From: Flavobacteriaceae bacterium
GTDB taxonomy: Bacteria; Bacteroidota; Bacteroidia; Flavobacteriales; Flavobacteriaceae
DNA length: 52,717 bases
Direction: 5' to 3'
Assembly: GCA_002702875.1 (NCBI GenBank)
Contig: PACV01000024.1
Coordinates: 1-52,717, forward strand
The translations under genes and the position numbers were made by a program. The notes beneath the pieces are model-generated. The model had not been told where the DNA came from and did no database searches. It saw nothing but the letters and a program-made list of their open reading frames with translations. The first letter of the stretch is position 1, and each line of letters opens with the position of its first letter. Of the stretch, positions 47,194 through 52,717 are shown in pieces.

Positions 47194-48884
47194 TTAGAAA
47201 TTTTGAAATTAAAGTAGTATAAGATTTGCCAGACTAACAATAAAATCATAAAATAAGGAAAAAATGATATTGGTTTTCCTTCGCCATTAACCGTTGTCAT
47301 GACTCTGTCCCATCTAACTTTCCAATTTGATATACCGTCATTTATGCCTTTGATACTAAACCAAATTAAAACTGGTTTACCAACAATGTGATCTTCAGGA
47401 ACAAAACCCCAAAATCTACTATCTTCAGATTTATCCCTATTGTCTCCCATCATCCAATAATAATCTTGTTTAAATTTATATTCATCAGTTTTAATGTTAT
47501 TTATATAAAAATCACCATTTATTTTATCTAATGAATTTTTTTCATAGTCTCTTATTAATTTCTTGTATAAAAAAATATTTTTATCATTCAGTTTTATTGT
47601 AAAATTTTTTTTAGGAATAGTTATTGGTCCAAAATTATCTTCATTCCAACTATAACTTAAATTATTTGGAAAAAAAATAGAATTTGCCTGATTAGATGAA
47701 TTATTTTTTTTAATAATGCTGTCAAAAATTTTTAAATTTGAAAGTTTTTCATTTTGATTTTCAGTTAATGAAACTTTTTTTTGTGTTTCTAATATTTCAG
47801 AAATTTTTAATTTATTTTTTTTAATTAATTCAATTGGTATTCCATTAGCTTTAGTTAAAAATATTAAATTGTCTGGATTTGAATTTAGGTGGCTAATTAT
47901 ATAAGGTCTTATCGCATTATACGATTCTTGATTAATTTGATTTACTTTAAACTTTCTAGTAAACTCAGTTATACTATTGTTTAATAAAGTTTTAGATGAA
48001 ATACCCTTGGAGTTAAATATGTCATATGTATATTGAACTTTTGCTCTAAACCCTTCATTATTTTTTTTATCATTTATAAAAACAAAACCTTTTTTAATTT
48101 CCATATTATCCCCAGGCATACCAACACATCTTTTAACATAATTAGATTTTTTGTCAATTGGTTTTTTTACACCTTTTTCTTTGACAAAGAATTTTCTAAC
48201 AGTATCTGCAGGCCAACTAAATACGACTATGTCATTTCTTTTTATTTTTTGAAATCCTGGAAGTCTTAAATATGGTAATTGTGGATATTTTAAGTAAGAT
48301 CTTGTTTTAATTATTGGAATGGTATCATGAACCATTGGAAAAGATATAGGGGTAGTTGGAACTCTCGCTCCATAATGAAATTTACTCACAAACAGAAAAT
48401 CACCAATTAATAATGTTTTTTCTAAAGATCCAGTTGGAATTATATATGGTTGTATAAAATAAACATGAATTATTGTAGCTGCAATAATTGCAAATAAAAC
48501 TGCATTAATCCACTCACCAACAGCAGATTTGGGTCTAAGACTTCTGTTTTCAACAAAGTTGATTTTTTTTGAAAAATTTAAATAACTTACGTATAAACCT
48601 AGAGTTAAAAAACATAAAACCGTATCTAAATTATTATTTTTTCCAAAAGCTCTAATAATTTCAATTATTATAACGAAATACATGATTACATTTATAACTG
48701 GAATTAAAAGTAAAATAATCCACCACCATGGTCGATTAATAATTTTAATTAAAATAAAAATATTATAAAATGGAATAATTGCATGCCACCATTTAAAACC
48801 AGATTTTGAGAACAAATTAAAGGTTGAAATAAAAATTAAAGCGTTAACTGATATAAATATTAAAAAAAAATTAAGTAGGGTCAT
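47190..48884 (-). CDS. lepB: Signal peptidase I (large Bacteroidota type)
   Basis: Cleaves signal peptides of exported proteins at the outer face of the inner membrane. Residues 1-105 form a DUF5684-like multi-helix domain ([23 protein letters not shown]). The peptidase has Ser153 in [16 protein letters not shown] and Lys251 in [11 protein letters not shown] as the catalytic pair, plus [19 protein letters not shown] long insertion (about 265-440) separates the catalytic core from this last box. A C-terminal helix follows. At 564 residues it is much longer than E. coli LepB (324) but usual for Bacteroidota. 3 bases after dapB. Confidence 0.95.
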   Translation of the reverse strand: MTLLNFFLIFISVNALIFISTFNLFSKSGFKWWHAIIPFYNIFILIKIINRPWWWIILLLIPVINVIMYFVIIIEIIRAFGKNNNLDTVLCFLTLGLYVSYLNFSKKINFVENRSLRPKSAVGEWINAVLFAIIAATIIHVYFIQPYIIPTGSLEKTLLIGDFLFVSKFHYGARVPTTPISFPMVHDTIPIIKTRSYLKYPQLPYLRLPGFQKIKRNDIVVFSWPADTVRKFFVKEKGVKKPIDKKSNYVKRCVGMPGDNMEIKKGFVFINDKKNNEGFRAKVQYTYDIFNSKGISSKTLLNNSITEFTRKFKVNQINQESYNAIRPYIISHLNSNPDNLIFLTKANGIPIELIKKNKLKISEILETQKKVSLTENQNEKLSNLKIFDSIIKKNNSSNQANSIFFPNNLSYSWNEDNFGPITIPKKNFTIKLNDKNIFLYKKLIRDYEKNSLDKINGDFYINNIKTDEYKFKQDYYWMMGDNRDKSEDSRFWGFVPEDHIVGKPVLIWFSIKGINDGISNWKVRWDRVMTTVNGEGKPISFFPYFMILLLVWQILYYFNFKISK

Positions 48885-48887
48885 AAA

Positions 48888-49586
48888 CTATATTTTTAAA
48901 ACATCATTAAATGAAAAAACTCCAGTTTTACCTATAATCCACTCTGATGCAATTATTGATCCTAAAGCAAAACCTTCCCTAGATTTTGCGTCATGTTCTA
49001 TTTTAATTGTATCAATCGATGAATTGTATTTTACAATATGATTTCCTTTGACATCTCCAATCCTATTGACTTTTATTGGTAATTCGTCATGTTTATTTTC
49101 TTTTAATGTCCAAGACTTATAATTTGAGTTATTAATTATTTTTTCTGCCAAAGTTATAGCAGTTCCACTTGGACTATCAATTTTTTTTGTGTGGTGAGTT
49201 TCTTCAATAGAGGCCTTATAGTCATTATATTCGTTCATTAACTTTGATAGAATATCACTCATTTTAAAAAATATATTTACACCAATGCTAAAATTTGAAC
49301 TATACAAAAAAGCACCATTGTTTTTTTTACAAAAATTTGTTATAGTATTTATATCTTCTAACCAACCAGTAGTACCAGAAACAACAGGAATATTTAATTT
49401 TAAACTATTCAATATGTTTTCCTTAGCTGCTTTAGGGGTACTGAAATTTATTGAAACATCAGCATTTGATATTTCTCCTTTTGAAAAATTTTTATCTATT
49501 ATTGCAACAATTTCATGACCTCTTTTTTTTGATAACTTTTCTATTTCTTTACCCATTTTGCCATATCCAAGTAATGCTATTTTCAT
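48888..49586 (-). CDS. dapB: 4-hydroxy-tetrahydrodipicolinate reductase
   Basis: Second step of the diaminopimelate branch. LLGYGKMGKEI is the dinucleotide loop; VSGTTGW, YSSNFSIGVNIFF and the substrate motif ETHHTKKIDSPSGTA are intact. At 232 residues it is complete though slightly short, as in other Flavobacteriia. Its start overlaps the DUF5683 stop by 4 bases. Confidence 0.95.
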   Translation of the reverse strand: MKIALLGYGKMGKEIEKLSKKRGHEIVAIIDKNFSKGEISNADVSINFSTPKAAKENILNSLKLNIPVVSGTTGWLEDINTITNFCKKNNGAFLYSSNFSIGVNIFFKMSDILSKLMNEYNDYKASIEETHHTKKIDSPSGTAITLAEKIINNSNYKSWTLKENKHDELPIKVNRIGDVKGNHIVKYNSSIDTIKIEHDAKSREGFALGSIIASEWIIGKTGVFSFNDVLKI

Positions 49587-50140
49587 TTTTTATTAAAATT
49601 TATATTTAAAGAAATGCCCAAGTTAGGGCTATTGTAAATACTTTCATCTATTTTTGGAAAAATAGATAAATTTTCATTAACGTTAAATTGAAGCAAATGC
49701 GCACCTATATTTGCATCTAAAATATTGAGCAAGTAAAATCCCAATAAGAAAAGTGCAGAAAGATCTCTGTATCTTCTATGATATTTATAACCTTCAATTA
49801 ATTGTGACTCTCTGGGTATCCTTCCAAAAAATTCATCGTCAGTATAACCAGCTATTCTTTTTTTATAAGCAACTCTATATCTTTTCATTTCCTTATTGTT
49901 ATAATTAAAACCATATATTGACGAACCAATGGCCCCGTATATTAGAGGGAGTTTCCAGTATTTTTTTGTGTAAATTTGTCCAAGACCAGGTATAACAGCA
50001 GAATAAAATGCAGCTCTCGAAGGAACTAACGGGTCAATTTTAATTAAATCATTTCTTTCGATTGAATCTTTAGGTATTTCCTGAGTCATTAAAGAATTTG
50101 AAAATAATAATATTAAAAAAAAAAAAAATTTTTTATTCAT
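49583..50140 (-). CDS. DUF5683 envelope protein
   Basis: A 185-residue protein with a signal peptide (KFFFFLILLFSNSLMTQ) and a family core AAFYSAVIPGLGQIYTKKYWKLPLIYGAIGSSIYGF, then RYRDLSALFLLGFYLLNILDANIGAHL, with two or three hydrophobic segments. Function unknown; the conserved place between parB and dapB suggests a housekeeping envelope role. Overlaps parB by 8 bases and dapB by 4. Confidence 0.85.
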   Translation of the reverse strand: MNKKFFFFLILLFSNSLMTQEIPKDSIERNDLIKIDPLVPSRAAFYSAVIPGLGQIYTKKYWKLPLIYGAIGSSIYGFNYNNKEMKRYRVAYKKRIAGYTDDEFFGRIPRESQLIEGYKYHRRYRDLSALFLLGFYLLNILDANIGAHLLQFNVNENLSIFPKIDESIYNSPNLGISLNINFNKK

Positions 50141-51035
50141 TGTTTATTTTTTTAATAATTTCATCAAATTCTACTTTTGATTTAAAAGGTATAATTATCT
50201 GACCGCTACCTTTCTTTGATATTTTTAAATTAAAATTGATTCCAAATCTATCTTTAATTAAACTAATTTTTTTCTGGTATGCGTTGTTATTTAAATTATT
50301 ATAATCTAAAGAAGGTTTTTTTGTGTTTAGCCCTCTAACAATTTTTTCTGTTTCTCTGACACTTAATTTTTTTGAAATAATTTTTTCATACAAATCAAGC
50401 TGATTTTTATAACTCTTTATTCCTGACAACTCTCTGCCGTGGGCCATTGAAATAAATCCATCTCTTAATCCAGATTGAATAATTGGGTCAAGTTTTAGAA
50501 GTCTTAAATAGTTTGATATTGTAGATCTTTTTTTACCAACTCTATCACTTAATTTTTCATGTGTGATATTGATTTCTTTAATTAATCTATTATAGGTTAT
50601 TGCAATTTCAATTGGGTCAAGATCTTCTCTTTGAATGTTTTCAACCAAAGCCATTTCTAATTTTTCTGAATCTTTAACATCCTTAACAAATGCTGAAATT
50701 TTTTTTAATTGAATTAATTTTGAAGCACGGACCCTTCTTTCTCCTGAAATTAATTCAAAGTTATTTTTTGACTTCTCAAATACTGTAATTGGCTGAATAA
50801 CTCCAAAATTTTTAATTGATAGTGCCAATTCATTTAAACTTTCCTTATTGAATCTAGTTCTTGGTTGCATTGGGTTCAAAGTTATCTTATCAATGTCAAT
50901 TTCAATGGTTTTTCCAATTATTGATATATTCTTTGTAATTATATTTTCTATAATTGAATCTGTTTTATTATTTGAATCATCAAGTAATGAGTTAAGACCT
51001 CTTCCTAAAACAATTTTTTTTGATTTTTTATCCAT
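50133..51035 (-). CDS. parB: Chromosome partition protein ParB
   Basis: CTPase clamp that loads on parS and organises the origin region. N-terminal VLGRGLNSLLDD contacts ParA. The ParB/Sulfiredoxin domain has MQPRTRF, LALSIKNFGVIQPI, LISGERRVRASK (CTP-binding GERR) and ALVENIQREDLDPIE; the helix-turn-helix is VGKKRSTISNYLRLLKL. At 300 residues it is full length. No parS-like sequence was recognised by eye in this window. Overlaps parA by 8 bases. Confidence 0.96.
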   Translation of the reverse strand: MDKKSKKIVLGRGLNSLLDDSNNKTDSIIENIITKNISIIGKTIEIDIDKITLNPMQPRTRFNKESLNELALSIKNFGVIQPITVFEKSKNNFELISGERRVRASKLIQLKKISAFVKDVKDSEKLEMALVENIQREDLDPIEIAITYNRLIKEINITHEKLSDRVGKKRSTISNYLRLLKLDPIIQSGLRDGFISMAHGRELSGIKSYKNQLDLYEKIISKKLSVRETEKIVRGLNTKKPSLDYNNLNNNAYQKKISLIKDRFGINFNLKISKKGSGQIIIPFKSKVEFDEIIKKINNE

Positions 51036-51792
51036 TTTTTCTAATTATTTCCTGTGCCAAACTTAAATAATTTTCAGAACCTTTACTTGTAGCATCATAT
51101 TCAATTATATTTTTTCCAAAACTTGGAGCCTCAGATAGTCTTACATTTCTTTGAATTATTGTTTTAAAAACCATTTTACCAAAATGTTTTTTAACATCCT
51201 CAACAACTTGATTTGAAAGCCTTAATCTTCCATCAAACATAGTTAAAAGTAATCCTTCAATGTCAAGTTTTGAGTTATGTATTTTTTGAATGCTCTTTAT
51301 TGTATTTAAAAGCTTTCCTAGTCCTTCAAGAGCAAAATACTCACATTGAATTGGAATTAATATTGAATTAGATGCAGAAAAAGAATTAACAGTAATTAAT
51401 CCTAAAGATGGAGGACAGTCAATTAATATATAATCATAATGTTCATTTGTTTTTTTTAAGGCCTTTTTTAGCATTAATTCACGATTACTTTTGTCAACAA
51501 GTTCAATTTCAATTCCAACTAAATCAATACTTGAGGCGATAATATCTAAATTAGGAGATGAAGTTTTTTTTATAAGATTATCAATTTTTTTTGAATGTTC
51601 AAGTAGTTGATAAGTACCGAATTCTCCTTTATTTAAGTTGAATCCAAGACCTGAGGAAGCATTTGCCTGAGGATCAGCATCAATTAGTAAAACTTTTTTT
51701 TCAAGAATCCCAAGAGAAGCAGCCAAATTTACCGAGGTAGTTGTTTTACCTACTCCTCCTTTTTGATTTGCAATTGAAATAACTTTTGTCAT
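51028..51792 (-). CDS. parA: Chromosome partition ATPase ParA
   Basis: Deviant Walker ATPase working with ParB. ANQKGGVGKTTTSVNLAASL holds the signature lysine and Walker A loop; DADPQANAS, LIDCPPSLG and QCEYFALEGL complete the Soj/ParA pattern. At 254 residues it is a short, chromosomal-type ParA without an N-terminal HTH. Lies 18 bases after the divIC-like gene. Confidence 0.97.
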   Translation of the reverse strand: MTKVISIANQKGGVGKTTTSVNLAASLGILEKKVLLIDADPQANASSGLGFNLNKGEFGTYQLLEHSKKIDNLIKKTSSPNLDIIASSIDLVGIEIELVDKSNRELMLKKALKKTNEHYDYILIDCPPSLGLITVNSFSASNSILIPIQCEYFALEGLGKLLNTIKSIQKIHNSKLDIEGLLLTMFDGRLRLSNQVVEDVKKHFGKMVFKTIIQRNVRLSEAPSFGKNIIEYDATSKGSENYLSLAQEIIRKNG

Positions 51793-51810
51793 TATATGCT
51801 ATCTATAATT

Positions 51811-52059
51811 TTAATTTGTTTCAATTATATAAATTGTTTCATTTTCTTTTTTATATCCATAATTTTCTCTAGCAAAACTTTCTAAACTATCTATTTTTTG
51901 AAGCTTTTTTATAGATGCATTGTCCTCTTCAATCATTTTACTGATATTTTCTTTTTGATTTTCTAATTCATCAATCTCTTTATTGAGATTAAAATGGGTT
52001 TTTAAGGAGTGAGTATCTAGAAATATCATCCAAAAAATAAAAAAAAAACTAACAATCAA
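51811..52059 (-). CDS. Septum formation initiator (FtsB/DivIC family), start uncertain
   Basis: A small bitopic division protein: membrane helix (IVSFFFIFWMIFL), then a periplasmic coiled coil (FNLNKEIDELENQKENISKM) and the C-terminal ARENYGYKKENETIYII motif of FtsB/DivIC. As given (TTG 52059) it has 82 residues and almost no cytoplasmic part. The frame is open for about 25 more codons upstream, to 52137, encoding a basic stretch ending FKFHRSFY that resembles the usual N-terminus, but without ATG, GTG or TTG. Either TTG is real or a rare start such as ATC at 52116 is used. Confidence 0.8.
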   Translation of the reverse strand: MIVSFFFIFWMIFLDTHSLKTHFNLNKEIDELENQKENISKMIEEDNASIKKLQKIDSLESFARENYGYKKENETIYIIETN

Positions 52060-52126
52060 ATAGAAGGATCTATGAAATTTAAAATGAGATATAAGATTTT
52101 TGAATTTATTTTTGATCTTTAGAAAA

Positions 52127-52516
52127 TTATTTAATTTTTAAAACTTCTTCATATGTAATTAATTTATCATATGAATTTCCCCATGAATTTAAAATATAGT
52201 TCATAACGTCAGCTACTTCCTCATCGTCTAGTCCAGGGCTTTCCATAACATTATTATACTTAACATTATTAACTATAATTTCTCCTTTCATTCCGTTTTT
52301 TACAACATGAATACTGTTTTCAATATCATTAAAAAGATAGTCAGATTTAGCTAAAGGCGGAATTCCTTTTGAACCCTCACCTTCAGACATATGGCATCTG
52401 AGACAAAAATCTTGATAGATTTCATATCCATCTTTAATACTTTGCTCCTTAGTCTTAAAACTTTGACTTAAAAAAAAGAAGGAGGTTATAAAGTAAATTA
52501 TAATTAAAAACTTCAT
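52127..52516 (-). CDS. Exported c-type cytochrome
   Basis: A 129-residue periplasmic monoheme cytochrome c. Signal segment FLIIIYFITSFFFLSQS; heme motif CLRCH (Cys38, Cys41, His42) followed by MSEGEGSKGIPPLAKSDYL; a likely Met ligand in NNVMESPGLDDEEVADVMNYI. It begins 6 bases after the sugar dehydrogenase stop, so it is probably that enzyme's electron acceptor. Confidence 0.9.
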   Translation of the reverse strand: MKFLIIIYFITSFFFLSQSFKTKEQSIKDGYEIYQDFCLRCHMSEGEGSKGIPPLAKSDYLFNDIENSIHVVKNGMKGEIIVNNVKYNNVMESPGLDDEEVADVMNYILNSWGNSYDKLITYEEVLKIK

Positions 52517-52522
52517 TTGTAA

Positions 52523-52717
52523 TTAATTAGGTAAAATTTTAATAATTCCTTTTCCATCAACTCCTATATATAAAAATCCATTTGGACTTTCAACAACATT
52601 TCTAACTCTTCCTATTTTATCTAAAACTTTAATCCTTTCAACTACTTTTGAACCGTCTAAAACAATTCTTTCTAAGTATTCGAATATAAGAGATCCTACA
52701 AATAAATTATTTTTCCA
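52523..52717 (-). CDS. PQQ-dependent sugar dehydrogenase family, C-terminal 64 residues
   Basis: The 3' end of a gene running off the right edge. The visible part, WKNNLFVGSLIFEYLERIVL then KIGRVRNVVESPNGFLYIGV and IIKILPN, matches the last blade of the soluble glucose/sorbosone dehydrogenase (aldose sugar dehydrogenase) beta-propeller. The catalytic residues are outside the window, so substrate and PQQ use are inferred from the family. Stop codon at 52525-52523, 6 bases before the cytochrome gene. Confidence 0.85.
   Translation of the reverse strand, partial: WKNNLFVGSLIFEYLERIVLDGSKVVERIKVLDKIGRVRNVVESPNGFLYIGVDGKGIIKILPN

Noticed and set aside
50133-51792. Chromosome origin or parS near parAB
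   Set aside because: No CACGTG-centred parS-like 16-mer, DnaA-box cluster, dnaA or dnaN was seen in the window.

Overview
The window is a gene-dense, strongly AT-rich stretch of chromosome from a member of the Bacteroidota, most likely class Flavobacteriia and probably a free-living aquatic lineage with a streamlined genome. The evidence is the gene content (gldI, OstA-like, DUF5683, DUF349, tandem DUF368, bshC, Bacteroidota-type YidC and LepB), several gene orders I recognise from Flavobacteriia (parA-parB-DUF5683-dapB-lepB-wbqC; ribH-small membrane protein-mutL-rhomboid-rhomboid; ndk divergent from nrnA-gldI-PPIase; rsh-fur-purA-ostA), and promoters that fit the Bacteroidota TTG/TTTG ... 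TAnnTTTG pattern rather than -35/-10. Species assignment is not possible from the sequence alone.

Layout. 1-10369 (+): 3' part of rimO, then bshC, guaA, a LysM protein, pyrG, yidC and mnmA. 10377-11582 (-): lysA. 11696-13408 (+): sucC and a small heat-shock protein with a clear promoter and palindromes. 13435-15447 (-): uvrB, sharing a terminator with hsp20. 15510-16586 (+): an orphan kinase-like protein. 16605-20835 (-): pRiA4b ORF-3-like protein, heme A synthase split in two by a frameshift, cca, tsaC and dapD. 20910-22680 (+): ruvX-def-mazG, coupled by ATGA overlaps. 22671-38699 (-): a 16-kb co-directional block (DUF349, aroE, two DUF368 transporters, TPR, class III aminotransferase, OstA-like, purA, fur, rsh, trmH, dual immunophilin, gldI, nrnA). 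38786-39211 (+): ndk. 39198-40575 (-): recF and DUF721. 40683-46608 (+): TPR protein, ribH, small membrane protein, mutL, two rhomboids and an EEP-family protein. 46597-52717 (-): wbqC, lepB, dapB, DUF5683, parB, parA, divIC/ftsB-like, cytochrome c and the 3' end of a PQQ-type sugar dehydrogenase.

The genes are mostly core functions: nucleotide synthesis (guaA, pyrG, purA, ndk), lysine/peptidoglycan precursors (lysA, dapD, dapB), translation and tRNA/protein modification (rimO, mnmA, cca, tsaC, def, trmH), DNA repair (uvrB, ruvX, recF, mutL), envelope biogenesis (yidC, lepB, OstA-like, DUF368, rhomboids, gldI, immunophilin), stress and stringent response (rsh, fur, hsp20) and chromosome partition/division (parAB, divIC). 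Intergenic gaps are short; none exceeds about 115 bases. I see no tRNA, rRNA, CRISPR array, insertion sequence or prophage.

I found no obviously new multi-gene system. The most interesting points are the heme A synthase gene broken exactly between its two four-helix halves at an A7 run, an orphan protein with kinase-like catalytic motifs beside uvrB, a nearly mirror-symmetric divergent promoter between nrnA and ndk, paired palindromes at the hsp20 promoter, and a TCCGGA repeat abutting the pyrG start codon.
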